From Mycteria americana (Eukaryota > Chordata > Aves > Ciconiiformes > Ciconiidae), in assembly GCF_035582795.1 (NCBI RefSeq), contig NC_134365.1, positions 222,659,887 through 222,723,886 on the forward strand: a DNA stretch of 64,000 nucleotides, written 5' to 3'. This document shows positions 24,777 through 36,900 of the stretch, piece after piece. The notes beneath the pieces were generated by a model. It was not told where the DNA came from and did not search any database. It saw only the letters and a program-made list of their open reading frames with translations. The translations under genes were made by a program, and so were the position numbers. The first letter of the stretch is position 1; each line of letters begins with the position of its first letter.

Positions 24777-25916
24777 ATTTAATTCTATGTTCACAAAGCA
24801 AACACACTCCAGCGCCGTTAGCAGAACAAATCTCTCCTTCACCCAGCTGAGAAAGCTGATGTTTGTTTCAAAACAAAGCCAAAAGGAGGTAAATTTGTCT
24901 TAGCATCCCATGTTTTATTTCTTGTTTGTGTGATGCTTGGAAAAATTTTTCACAGTCCCGAGGTTGGTGCTCAATTTCTTCATCTGCAAAATTCAAAGAC
25001 TACTTTCATGGAGCCAATATAAAAATCCAGGTGCATACCAGAACAGCAGCTTCCTTTGTGTAGCCTTTTTTCATAGCTTTCAGGTTATTTGATGTTGATA
25101 TTAATTTTCTAAATTACAAAAGTTTTCTTTTCATCAAAAATCTTCTGATCCATTTGCTTATTTCATATCTGCTAATCATGCTACATGGTAACTCCCTGAA
25201 GGACACGGTACGGTTTCTGTTTCCGGACAGCATGCCGAGAGAAGAGCACTTCCAAAGCCCCAGCACTCATGTTTGCAATAACAAAGAGCTCCTCTGCAAT
25301 TATTTGTTTGGACAGAACACACTGGCAGGCTCACCCGTGCCAGCGCACCAGTGCCAGATTGCTCCCTCCCCGCATGGTTCATCCCTCCATCACTGCCACC
25401 GACGACCCCTCTCCCTGCTGGGTGCAGCAGCGGCAGCACAGGGCACCCGTCCCTCTGCTTGGTGACTCCACAGCCCTCCCATCATCACCGGCTGCAGCTC
25501 TGGCTCCAGTTCACTGAGAAGCGATGGAAAAATAGTGCTAAATATAGAGATGGTGGGTTTGATCACTATTTTCTCTATTGGCTGGGTCTCAGAGCATGGA
25601 CACAAGAAAGAGGAATGGTCCTCCTGCTCTGTTGTGGACATCAGTGGGATCTGGGGAAAACGGACACCTTGGAGTCAACACTGCCGTGAGATCTCACAGG
25701 CATACTGCTACAAGCAGAGATCCTTTATCGTGTGTGCTGCACCCAAATGTAAAGGCACGGGGGACCTGCAGAGGGGACCCAGCGCTGACAGCAAGTGCTC
25801 TGAGCAGCACTTGCTACTCAGGGCTGTGCGGTGCTCACCTCCCGTCAGGAGCACAGGGTGCAGGGCTCTCCCGGGCGTGTGAACCCACCCTGCCTCGTCA
25901 GCACACGTATTCTCCT

Positions 25917-25987
25917 GTGTTTTTAACACAGCTCCTATTTAACACAGCTCCCCCATTCTCCTCCTATTTAACACAGCTCTGTGTTAA
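25917..25987. repeat. TTTAACACAGCTC short repeat cluster
   Basis: Three copies of TTTAACACAGCTC spaced by 15-29 bp (two within CTCCTATTTAACACAGCT), followed by the inverted TGTGTTAAA, so the right end can fold back on itself. Confidence 0.8.
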
Positions 25988-26045
25988 AAAGGGTTTGCCC
26001 AGCTCACCCCTGCTGCACTACCTGCAGCAAGCTAGTTATCTAACA

Positions 26046-26185
26046 GTTGGGAAATTCCTTCTGATTTGCAACCCAGATTTATTTCTGATGCCTGTATTAA
26101 TGTGTGCCTAGGTAGTGCCTCTCCTCTAATGGGTCAGGAGATGAATAAATCTGGGATGAAAATCAGAAGGATGGAATTTCCCAAC
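26046..26185. repeat. 140-bp imperfect palindrome
   Basis: The left arm 26046-26084 (GTTGGGAAATTCC, TTCTGATTT, CCCAGATTTATTT) is the inverted complement of the right arm 26144-26185 (AATAAATCTGGG, AATCAGAAGG, GGAATTTCCCAAC), with a loop of about 59 bp. A transcript would form a long hairpin. It could be a foldback or MITE-like element or an inverted local duplication; no terminal target-site duplication was found. Confidence 0.85.
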
Positions 26186-29100
26186 CACTCTAACACTTCC
26201 TTCCCCATTAAGGAGGGTTATTAACCTGACTAGCTCCAGTTCTTCCTGGAATTTGATTTCTGGAGCTTGTGAGAATTGGAGACTGTCCCAGGAACCACAT
26301 GCAGCATCTACAGCACATTTAGATGCTGTTGTTCCACCTCAGACATTGTTCATACTGCGGGGGCAATTTGCCAGACCCAGAACTGGTGCCTGCAACATTT
26401 GCAGAGTTTCTGGTATCGTCCAGAGCCCATCAACCATGGCATTGACTGGTGCTTCCACCTCAAGGAGCCACATCTGCTCAATTTATGACCAAGCCTGCAA
26501 AGCCTTCAGGTTAGAGACCACCACCACCACCATTTCTGAGTCCTGGGTTTGCTGGAAGAAATTTGGCATCCTCTGTGTGATTTCTTGCTGCTGTGTGTCC
26601 TGGTGGAGAGTGCAGCCAGTGGTGCCTGCTGGGACCTCTGCAACAGCATCATCCGCTTCGTGGGGATGTGCACAACTTCACCATCAGCTGGAGGGATGCA
26701 GTGACCTGATGGAGCAGGCTGTGGACACCTCCTGCCCCAGCCGTCCCAGCTCCCACCCCAGAGTCCTGGCTGAGTAACGGGGAGCTCTGTCCCAGCAGGC
26801 AAGTGGTGCTGCTGGTAACACCGCAGTCAGTCAGCCGAGCTGCTGGTGGTGCAAACACTGGTGGCACTCAGGGAAGGAGAACGAGATGCCAGTGGTCCCT
26901 GGTATCACTACGGGAAAGCTGGCTTCTCCTGCCCACACTCTTCAGGGAGCATTTCTCACTGAGGAAGCAAATTAGCTGTTCCTAACTGGCTCATGTGTGG
27001 CACTAGGCAATGCCTCCTGGCACCCGGTGCACACACGCGTCAACGGATTGTCACCTCCTGGGATATTTTCAGGATTGCTCACTGCTCGAAGTTGACACTG
27101 ATATCTGCTGGAAGGACAATACAGCAGGGCTCAAGCAACCTAGCAGATTTGTAGATACATTGATGACAACTTCCTGGCACAGGTGATGAAGGAGCCAACA
27201 AGTAAAGGGGCTCTGCTGGACCCAATACTTTGAAACAAGGATGAACTGGTCAGGGATGTGAATGTTGGAGGCAGCCTTGGCCACAGTGACCATGAGATGG
27301 TGGAGGTCAGGATCCTGGAGGAGGGAGCAGGGCCTGGTCTCCTCCAGTGGCATCGCCACAAGTGATGGGAAGGGGAAAACAGATGGGGCAGGGTGATAGG
27401 GAAGAGGTAGGACAGGCAGTGTGGCTGCCAACAAGTCTCATCACCAAGCACTAGAGAAGATGATGTATCTGGCCTCAAAGTGCCAGCAGCATCTATCCTG
27501 GCTTAGAAGAGCCCTTCCAAAGAGAATGGGCAGGGCATCTCAGAAATACCACAAATTATCACACTGCAAGCATGCACATAGGTAGATCTGGAGGCCAAAA
27601 CAGGCACACGGACTACTTCTCGGTCCTCCACCACTCTGGAAGCCAAAGATCTCACTGAGAAAACAACTTTGTACCAAATAACTTCCACCCTCCACATGGG
27701 CATATAGATACGGGTATAGTCACTGTTGGAAAATCTACTGTTGCTCTCATGAGCTTCTCACAGCAGTTAATTATTCTCATTATTCAAAATAAGGCTTTTA
27801 TTTCTAATCAGAATGTGTCTGACTTCATTTTCCATTCATTCAAATTCATCCTTCTCAAGGGCATTACAACGATCCTTAGCATCAGATGTTTTCTCCTGAG
27901 ACTTCCTCCCTGCAATGAAGATGTCCCTACAGCTCTCTAAAAATTAATGTTTTGCACCCTTTATAGATCAAGTATTTTCTCCAGCACTTGAATACTATGT
28001 CTGTTCTGTCTCCCTCCTCTCCACACTGTTTTGCTATCTTTTAAAACGCTGACCCCAAACCAGAGGGCAGGATTGCAGCACCGCTCTCACCATGAGCAAG
28101 CCCACCCCCTCGCTGCACTGCGTGACTGACATTAACCTGCAATTAGCCCTAACAATTCATTTTAAGGCTAAAACAGACTGTGGATTAGTACGAGCACCAA
28201 ATAGGTCAGCCAGGCCAAAAGCCACCGGCTTATCCTCCACTGAGCCCAGCGATGGGTATTTTTCAGAGATCTTTACTCTAAAATGTCTCTGGTCAGATGC
28301 GCTTTATTGCCCGAGCTCACGTTGCACAAGCCAGAGCATCCCCGGGGGTACACCCCAGCCCTCGAGCGGCTGCACTAACGCACCCCCGTCCGACAGCCAC
28401 ACATCGCCAGGGCAGACCTCTGGATCCAGCCCTCTCTCTGCACTTACCTGCTTGCTGCTGCAGGAGGGTTTGCTGCTGCCCATTTCTGCCTTCAGCTAGG
28501 GTAGCACAGCTTCAGCGCACCGCGCCACGCATCGCCGGTGAGATTGTTCTCCTGTGTTTACTAGCCAGCAGGTTCACTCCTGCAGGTTTTTAGATGAAAT
28601 GTCTCCTTCCACATTAACCTGCATTAACAGCACACGCCATAACTAACCTGTGGGCACGCGTATACGAAGCCACCGCACAAATGCAAACATCAAAACTTCT
28701 TGTTTGCAAACCGTCAAAACTTTGATGTTTGCAAACCACTTTGGCTTGCACTGCTGTGCCACACTGCAGCTCTGGAGCAGACCGGATTTAGGACATGGGC
28801 AAAAGTCAAATGCGTCTGCCCCTGCCTGTCCCTGCCAGCCCCGGAGCCCTCCCCTGCTCGGAGGGGAAACCTTCGGGAGGGGGATGATTTCCTCCGCTCC
28901 CGCCCTCCCCACCCCGTGCCCATGCACTGCAAATAGTGACTGCACCACAGGGCTGCATTTTGTCCCTCTGCTGAGCATCAGCTCAGATGTCTGGGTGGGA
29001 AGACACTGTGGCAGCCCACAGAAGGCAGAGTTTTCCTCACCTGCTTGATACATCATGTAAGAAAAGCCTGTCTGGCCTCTGGGCTGGTCGGCACAGCTGA

Positions 29101-29394
29101 GGGGGAGCACCCCGCTGGTCCCCCAAGAAAGGCATGTCTGAGAGGAGCCGTGCAGGTCGGCTGTGAGGAGAGCAAAGCACCTCCATGGGGCTGGTCAAGG
29201 CCCCACACATGGACCAGGAAGGTGCCGGGGTGGAAATCACCGACCACGGGCTTTTCCTGTGCGGGTGGCTCTGAGCTGGCCGTTGGGCCAGCCCGATGGC
29301 CCACCAGCTGTGGGCAAGGTGCCCACAGCTACGGCGGCACACAGGTGATGAAGAAGGAGGAGATGCTTGACTTGGGACTTCTGGGTCATATTCT
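26186..29394. other. Intergenic with one CR1 piece
   Basis: No gene seen. Apart from the CR1 ORF2 fragment at 27085-27345, the sequence is unique by eye. Confidence 0.55.
27085..27345 (+). mobile_element. CR1 LINE internal fragment, end of ORF2 endonuclease region
   Basis: An isolated internal piece of CR1 ORF2. The plus strand reads VDTDICWKDNTAGLKQPSRF, then in a shifted frame NFLAQVMKEPTSKGALLD, then VGGSLGHSDHEMVE, which matches the end of the CR1 endonuclease domain. It contains at least one frameshift and a stop (after DPIL). No 3' UTR or tail follows, so it is a fragment of an older, longer copy. Confidence 0.85.
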
Positions 29395-29753
29395 TATCCC
29401 ATAGCCGGTAGGATTGCCAATTCAGCACAGGAGATGTCAAGGATGAAGAATACCTGGGTAATGCAGGCTTCCAAAGAAATCTCCCCAGCCCTGAACCAGC
29501 AGATGGCCAGTGTCTTGGGCACGGTGGTAGTGGATAGCAGCAAGTCAGCAACTGCCAGCATGGGCAGAGGTACTTGCACTCATGGAGACTTTTCTATGTG
29601 TCGTTAATGAAGGATAGTGTGAAATTCCCAAGGACAGCAACTGTGTACATCAGTGTAAAGGCGGGGGAGATCCAGAGGTGAGACCCCCTCACACCAGATA
29701 CCCATCAGGACACAGGTGATGGGAGCAAGGGCAGTGCAATCACCAGCTAACAT
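29395..29753 (-). pseudogene. OR52-type olfactory receptor pseudogene, 5' third only
   Basis: A remnant of an OR gene covering roughly the N-terminus to TM3, about 120 of 320 residues. Reading leftward from an ATG at 29753 the start resembles the OR N-terminus (PITCVLMGI). The reading frame then shifts near the GIPG motif, and a TM1-like stretch (MYTVAVLGNF) continues in another frame. TM2 and the TM3 entry are clear in a third stretch ([34 protein letters not shown]), after which the match ends near 29395. At least two frame changes and an in-frame stop (in the TM1-TM2 loop) are visible, and TM4 to TM7 are missing. The closest relative by eye is the intact gene at 41274-42248, which shares the MLAVAD, TTTVPK and ACITQ motifs. 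It lies between two intact ORs on the same strand, so it is a dead member of the tandem array. Confidence 0.85.
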
Positions 29754-29893
29754 GACAGCCTATTCCTTGCACTTTCTACAAGGCTTCCAGTGACTAAAAA
29801 GAAAGGACAAAACAAACTTTAATGTTACAGGTCTTGAGTACATGTGCTCACAAGCTCACTGACACTGCCAGAAGACCTAATCCGTAACAACCA

Positions 29894-30078
29894 CTCACAG
29901 AGCCACAGAACTGTGGAGCAATCCAGGCTGGACAGGACCTTGGGAGGTCTCTGATCCAACCTCCTGCACAAAGCAGGGTCAGCTAAGGGCTTTATCCAGT
30001 TGAGTGTCAAAAACCTCCAAGGATGGAGATTGCACAAGCTCTCTGGGCAACTCGTTCCAGTTTGTGCACTGGGGCTGT
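29894..30078 (-). mobile_element. Old CR1 LINE 3' fragment
   Basis: A reverse-orientation CR1 piece, more diverged than the others: CACAGAGCCACAGAACTGTG at the left, then GGACAGGACCTTGGGAGGTC, CTCCAAGGATGGAGATTGCA and CTCTGGGCAACTCGTTCCAG. It lies 140 bp from the OR pseudogene, but does not interrupt its surviving part. Confidence 0.85.
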
Positions 30079-32705
30079 AAATCAGTCAGCCCTGTGCAGC
30101 CATAGACCAGCCTTCCCTGCAAAGGGACGGGAGGTGGACGCACTCAGGGTGGTACCAGGGCATCCTCCTCCGAGCCTGAACAGGGAGAGGCTGTTTCCCC
30201 CTTCTCCTCCACCTGTCTGATCCTGGTGCGACCCAGCTCTCGCCTGACAGGCACCGGGTGAGTGCGAAGGTCTGGCCGAGCACCGGCGCCTGCGCCAGTG
30301 AGCTGAGACGCTCTGCGGGGACGAAAGCCAGGACAGGCTCAAACGCTGTTTAATCAGGCAGCAGCTTTCTGACACAAAGTCAGGCAGCGCGTTGCTGAGC
30401 CTTTGGCAGCGACACAGGCTTCCTGCCTGCCACAGCAGGCACAGTTTTAATTTCAACCCTTCCACAGATATAACACCTTCCTAAAAGCCCAGGAACTTGC
30501 TCACTCAGTGCAAGCAACTCACCAGTTTCCTGCCCCAGCCACGAAGGAGGGTTTTCTGTCTGCAGCCCTCAGGCAGGGACGTGCAGGTGCCAGGCAATCT
30601 GCTCTCGCAGCAAGGGAAGGGGTATTTATAGACCCTCTCTGTGAGCCCCGGGGGACCCGCACACAGGACACAGCTCACTTTGCTTCCATCCATCCCCACC
30701 CCATCTCAAAATGTAAGTCTTAATGTGAAGAAACAGAAAATTAGCACTTTTTTCCCATTTCAGCTAATTATTTTCACCCTCTTACATTGTTCAGTGAGAG
30801 CTGTGATACTGGGTAGATGTTTTAGACTCCTCTATTGCACTTATGCAGAGGAAATTCTCCAGATGGTGCTCATGATCCAAAGATGTCCATGACTCGAAAC
30901 ACAGGCTTTTGCTCTTCTTGATTCATCAGACAAGGAGAAGCATATTTTATGACAGAAATGCTAAAATAGGTAAAGGAAATTCACCATTTCGTATCCCATT
31001 ATTGGGGGAAGACTGTGCTTCTTAGTTTCAGGCTAGCACCCCACGTCTCACCTGAGTCCCCACATGGCCTCTCATCTGCTCAGCAGACACTCAGAGGAGC
31101 TTGCCTTAACCTCCAGCAGTTCCTGGGACCAAAGGCTTATTTTTCATGGCCTTTAACACCACAAAGGACTGCTGTGATCACCCAGCTTCACCCCCTTCAT
31201 AACACCATAAAGCATCTGTAAGATGCTTTGCTTTCGTTTTCATTGGAAGGGGACTGTGAGCCAACTCTCAGCTGTTACTGTGGCTGAGTAAAAAGTTGGA
31301 TAAAAGTGCTGGTTTCTCCTGATTTTCTCCCCCTCATCTTATCCCCGTCATTATTGCAGCAGTGGGAGAGGTGTTTCACGGGGACTGGGCAGCGCTGGCG
31401 TGTGCTGGGGGAAGGAGCAGGACTGCTCCTGGAAGCCAGCACAACTCCAGCCTCCCCCAGTCCCTCCCCGTCCCGCCGAGAGCAGTGCAGCACGCACTGA
31501 GGGACCCTCCCCGCTCGCCGTACGTTTTCAAAGATGTGGACCTCGGGACTGGGTGAAGTATTTGAGAACAAACCGAGGGGATCGTGGACCTGCATTACCC
31601 ACCATCGCCCCTGCGCAGCTACGGGAACACACTGGGACCCCCGCATTGGCCCGTTAGCCAAGCATCACCCCAAGTTCCCCCACCAAAATGCTCCTTCCCT
31701 CGGATGCCTGAGCTTCTCTGGAGCCACCTCCGCTGGGACTGTAGCCCCTTCTCCGGTACAGCCTGTACCCCTCCTGCTTAGGAGTATGACTTTGCATTCA
31801 CCTCTATTAAATTAGCTGTCTTTGCATCATCTAAAAACCTTATTAGCAATGATTTTTATACTTGCTTCTACACAACTGATAACAATCATATATAGCATCT
31901 GACCCAGCATCCAATCAATCCCTGCTGAACGTCCCCAGAAATACATGGAAAACTAGCTCTCAGTGGGGAGCTATCACTGAAATAAGACTTTGCAGTTAGC
32001 CAAACTCCACTGACATCTGCTTTACTTATTATTTGTTTGTTTGTTTATTTGTTTGTTTGTTGTAATGAGCTATATATCACAATGTTGTGAAAATTTAAAA
32101 ATACTCACAGTTGTCTTCAGCCTTCAGGTAACTTTATCACCCAGATGTGGAAGTCATCAGAAAATGAAATGACATGATTCTACAGAAGCTAAACACCAAA
32201 AATAAGTACTGATTGCCATTAATTACATTCTTGCCCTTTTTACACTTTATTGATCAAGTCTCATATTCACTTTTCCATTATTTTATTTGGAGCTAATGTC
32301 AAACTAAGCAGTTTCAAATTTCTCCAATAATCCCATTTCTCCTTTTTAATATTAGCATATGTCAGAAAGGGTTTATTTTTTTCTCTTTTCTTTTTTTTCA
32401 CTAGTTTTGCTAAGCCTGGGAATACCTGAGGAAGACTTGCAGGCCTGGTGGCTCCTCCACCAGCTCTTGTGGACCCCTCAGGCTCACATTATCCAGACCT
32501 GCTGATCTCCACTTGCCTGAGTCCAGTTCCCAAAGGCTATGGATGTGTTCTGTTTCGTAAGATCCTCAATAGCACCTTAAGAAGTCAGAAATGGTATTTT
32601 GCTTACAAAGGCCTTGACTGTATAAATACCCAACAGTGGTGGGTTTAGGACAACGCAGGGGATCCCAGGAACATGGGAACAGTGGTAGTCTCTGGTGTCT
32701 GTCTC
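30079..32705. other. Intergenic 3' of the long-tailed OR
   Basis: No gene seen. Contains the TTTG microsatellite and a possible poly(A) signal for the OR (minus-strand AATAAA at 32377-32372). Confidence 0.55.
32029..32062. repeat. (TTTG)n microsatellite
   Basis: About eight TTTG/TTTA tetranucleotides. A simple repeat. Confidence 0.93.
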
Positions 32706-33899
32706 CTACGGTCCCAATGGGTTGTTTCCCATCAGAACATCTGGGAACCTGTCCAGCCTCTCTGCAACAGAGCTATGGGTTGGATGTCGATGTCCATCGA
32801 ACACACTTATTTTGAAAACATTCCCATCTGGTCCATGTTTGCCAGGTCCCAGCTGTCTTTCATTCATTTCCCTCTTTTCAAAGCTTCGTTTCGCCCCTCT
32901 TGCCGGTAGACCATCCTGGTTGCCTGTTCCTGCCTGCCCAGCCATGCCCTGCCACCCACGGCCCCCCAGTCTGAGCAGGTGAGCCACGTGCTCCCGGATC
33001 TGCCTTGTTCTTACCCCGTAGATGATGGGGTTGAGCATGGGTGGCACCACGACATAGAGGTTGGCCAAGAAGATGAGGACATGCTGAGGAACGTGCTGGC
33101 CGAACCGGTGCCCTAGGAAGGAGAAGAAGGCTGGCGTGTAAAACATGGCAATGACACAGAGGTGGGAGCCACAGGTGTGCAGAGCCTTGGGGGAGGCGCG
33201 CGGGGACGGCAGCCCCCAGAGGCACCTGAAGATCAGCACATAGGAGATGGCAATGGAGATGGCGTCCAAGCCGGCTGAAAGGAAGCCAGCAGCTACCCCG
33301 TACCAGATGTTGACAGAAATGTCAGCACAGGCCAGGCGGGCCACACCAATGTGCTCACAGTAGGTGTGGGGCATGACATTGTGCCCGCAGTAGGGCAGCC
33401 GCTTGAGGAGGAAGATGGCGGGGAACATGATGCAGAAACTCCTGATTAAAGCTGCCACGCCAACTTTCCCCACGACGGAGCGTGTCAGGACGGCCGTGTA
33501 TCGCAGGGGGTCACAAATGGCAATGTACCGATCAAAGGCCATTGCCAATAAAATGGCCGACTCCGCCACAAAAATGAAATAGATGGAGAACATCTGCGCT
33601 AGGCAGCCACTGAAAGAGATTTGGGTGGACAGAGACCAGAGGATGCTGAGGGTTTTGGGCACGGTGGCAGTGGACAACAGCAGGTCGCACACTGCCAGCA
33701 TGCCCAGGAAGATGTACATGGGCTCATGGAGGCTGCGCTCCTTCACGATGGTGACCAGCAGGACCGAGTTCCCGAGAAGGGCAGCAGAGTACATCATGCA
33801 GACTGGGATGGATATCCAGGTGTGACACTTCTCCATCCCGGGTATCCCCACCAAGGTGAAGAATGTAGGATGGGATCTCGACAGGTTGGGTGCTGACAT
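32706..33899 (-). CDS. Olfactory receptor, class I, OR52-like, with long C-terminal tail
   Basis: A seven-transmembrane odorant receptor of 397 residues, about 80 longer than its neighbours. Seen: the N-glycosylation site NLS (5-7); GIPGMEKCHTWIS (18-30); GN in TM1; AFDRYIAICDPLRY after TM3; [18 protein letters not shown] in EC2; [14 protein letters not shown] at TM6; and [15 protein letters not shown] in TM7/helix 8 (about 290-304). From about residue 311 the frame stays open for a further 86 residues of low-similarity sequence rich in Gly, Arg and Asp, ending at the stop at 32706-32708. The tail looks like read-through after loss of the normal stop; whether it is translated or conserved is unknown. 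A strong splice acceptor (TTTCTTTCTACCATTACACAG, AG at 33941-33942) is 41 nt upstream of the ATG. A minus-strand AATAAA (32377-32372) lies about 330 nt past the stop. The core receptor is confident; the tail is the odd part. Confidence 0.93.
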   Translation of the reverse strand: MSAPNLSRSHPTFFTLVGIPGMEKCHTWISIPVCMMYSAALLGNSVLLVTIVKERSLHEPMYIFLGMLAVCDLLLSTATVPKTLSILWSLSTQISFSGCLAQMFSIYFIFVAESAILLAMAFDRYIAICDPLRYTAVLTRSVVGKVGVAALIRSFCIMFPAIFLLKRLPYCGHNVMPHTYCEHIGVARLACADISVNIWYGVAAGFLSAGLDAISIAISYVLIFRCLWGLPSPRASPKALHTCGSHLCVIAMFYTPAFFSFLGHRFGQHVPQHVLIFLANLYVVVPPMLNPIIYGVRTRQIREHVAHLLRLGGRGWQGMAGQAGTGNQDGLPARGAKRSFEKREMNERQLGPGKHGPDGNVFKISVFDGHRHPTHSSVAERLDRFPDVLMGNNPLGP

Positions 33900-33939
33900 G
33901 ACTCAATGCAGCACTTCACGTCGTTTCTCACTTGCAGGA

Positions 33940-33960
33940 GCTGTGTAATGGTAGAAAGAA
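33940..33960 (-). promoter_or_regulatory. Predicted 3' splice acceptor of OR coding exon
   Basis: Minus-strand tract TTTCTTTCTACCATTACACAG with AG at 33941-33942, 41 nt upstream of the ATG at 33899. Position and quality match the acceptor of the OR at 41274-42248, which supports both. Confidence 0.6.
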
Positions 33961-36900
33961 AGGCTCTAAGAGCAGCTGAACTGTACCTGGGATACAAAGG
34001 GGAGCTGAACTCATGATTAGCATTGCCCATGCACAGACACTCAAACTTCTGAACCACATTTTATCTGGAAGTGTTAAATATTGGGCAATTTGCTCTATCA
34101 GGGTTCCCCTCCACTATTCAGGTCCCTTCATCTCAGCTAGGTACTGTCATTGCTGGTCTTTCAGTCTTCAAAATAAGGAGAATCTTCTGCCTGCAACTGC
34201 CTGCAGCTGCTGGGAACTAGAGCAAAATATACAGGAGATCCACTCTCGAAACAGTGATCGCATAAATGCTTCTCTGGTTGACATACTTGGATGTGACCAG
34301 CATTTATACTACAATTGAGAAATCTCCAGGGTTGGAAATACCTTAAGGAAAATTCTCTGCTCTCCTATGACTGCCACAAAGAAGGCATGTGCGTTGCTCA
34401 TCCTGCTCCGGGACACCCAGCTTTAGTGACTCAGAGCTGTTTGAAAGCTACCCACGAAATCAGGGCACAAGGAGCTCGGTTCAGTCCTGTCCTTCTTGCG
34501 ACTTTGCCTGCCTGTATCAACCCCTACAAAAGGTCTGTCTCTAACGGTGTGTGAGCTCACCCCACCACGAGCAAGGCGAGTGAAAGGCAGGCGAGAGCCC
34601 CTTTCATCCCAAAAGCTCTGCTTCGTGAGAGCCCCAGACAGCAGCGTCCCATCCCCCAGGCATCTGGAGAAAACTTCTTGTCATATCTGCAAAGAGAAAA
34701 AATTAAAAGCCACCAGCAGCAGGGCATTATCAAAACGCCCAGAGTCTAAAGGGGGATTTACAGTGCCATGAGGAGTGACCAGCTGTGTGTCAGGAGCTGC
34801 CACCTTATGCATTATGTCCATGGAGCATGAACCAGGGCTCTGAGCTGCTGCTGGATTGCCAGGTGCTATTGAGCCAGTGCAAAATAAATAATGAAACCCT
34901 CTGAACTCCCTGGCACTGGGGACTACTGTTTTAGAGAATATGGAAAATTTACAGGCAAACTTCTGTCCTAGCTCCCACCCAGTGCACTTTAAGTATTAGA
35001 AGAACACAAGTCCATTCTCATTCCAAGTGAAATCCCTTTACGTCCACTATATCTGGAAAAACTGAGCAGGAGGAGCATGCTACTTCCATCCCTTGAGAAA
35101 CACATTGCCCAGTGCCCCCCCTGCCACGCTCATGCAGGGAGTTTGGGATAATGCAGCCAGAACCGCTGCCAGGAAATGTTTATGTATCTCTGGCAGCGGT
35201 ATCGCACAATAAATCCTGCGTGGACCCCTACCATCTCTCTAATCCATCTCTACCTCACCAAACCCAGTTGAAACAACAGTGTCATGACCCGGCCAACTCA
35301 CCCACCTCCCGTGCCAGCAATGGGATCCATCTCGGACGGAGCCGGAGCCTGAGCCTGGGGTGTTTATACTGCATCCGGAGAGCCCCGGGGCACCGCAGGG
35401 CACGGATGGTGCTCACACCCTGGCACAGGTGGCAAAGAGCGCCAGGGACACCACCAGTTCATTTTCCCTGGGTATTTCCTACGACGGTGCTAATGAGGTG
35501 GGGATTGCACAAGCCCTGCAGACCTTCAGGTTGTCCCCAAAGCAACCTCGGTGAACCCTCACCACCCCATGATTCATCGCCACCCCGACCACAGCAACTT
35601 CTGCAAAATTCATTGCCTGGTCCTGGATCCCGAGGGGGTTCCCAGGGCTATGCATGAGCCAGCCTGGGGCAAGCAGGGACCTGTCAGTCAGGCGTGAGTT
35701 TTACCCTCGTCCTTGCCCTAGACTGAAAGTGCTTTGGGACCAGGACCTGTTTCAGCTTTTTGTGAACCACGATAGAGAGGAATTTGGGAGCTCTGAGACA
35801 GAGATCAGCAGATATTCCTGATATAAACCTTTTAGCTGATTTTGTCCCCATTTCTGATTTTAGAAGAGAGCAACAGATATATGGGACTACTGTTCCTCCT
35901 TCAGAAACCTGCAGAAACCCTGAGCAGGCTGCGTAGTGGGGTCAGGGGAACTGCAATCAGCAGCTTCCCGACTGCCACGACCCTTCGGCGGAGCTGTCGG
36001 GGACCAGCAGGGACTTAATACATGAGAGCAAACCAGTCAACCGAGAACTCCGTCCTGGCTGCTGAGTTACCATCTCATTTTAGGCAGGACAGCTTACAAG
36101 GATGTGCTATTTATTATCTGCCTGTCTGTGTAGTGGGGATTTTTATTAATTAACTAACATTTGCTAAGACATTATGATGACGGAGGTGAGATGAAGTAAA
36201 ATCATTAAGCTTTGCTACTCTCATTTATTACCCACAGAGCTCTGCAGATGAAGAACAATTAATAAAGCACTATTGTTTGTAAACAGCAATAAAAATGAAT
36301 GGAAATGTGGTACTTGAACTCGGAACACTCAAGGCTTTGTTCATGATGAAAGCCGTGCTTGTCTCTGTCTATTCAGCAAAGCATTCAAATACAGCTGAAG
36401 AGCATTTTCCTTTAACGCATATGCTTAGAGCTTGACTCAGACACAAACCTGAAGAATGATCTCCACTTCAGGCGCAGGCTTGATTCCTTCTCAGGGCACA
36501 GAAGCATGAAAAGCCTGCCCACGCATTCCCTGAGGACAGAGGAGTGGTTTTTACAGTGACTCCATTGACTTGCACTTATCTCCCAAAGTTTTTGAGATTT
36601 CATTTACTTTTTGCATCACTACAGGGATGCCGTGAAAAAACTTCAGTCAAAATCCCTTCCTCCTCCTCAGGAAAGGGTCCTTGCAATCCAAACATGCTTA
36701 CAAATAGCCTACCACATCAACTGAGCTAAAAAAAAAATAGGTCTTTCAGGAGTGGGAAATCAAATACAAAGTGCAGAAGTTCTGGTTTCACATCTCGTGT
36801 GAGTTATTAAGCTAACATTTTAACCACATTACAAATATAAGTCTTCCTGATCAGCTGGCTAATATCCCATTATGCATGCCCCTTTGGACATTAATTGCTA

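Larger units (their letters stand above)
23698..26045. other. Upstream flank of ubiquilin
   Basis: Should include the ubiquilin promoter and first exon, neither of which I can place. Contains the 24-bp minisatellite and two short repeat clusters listed separately. Confidence 0.5.
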
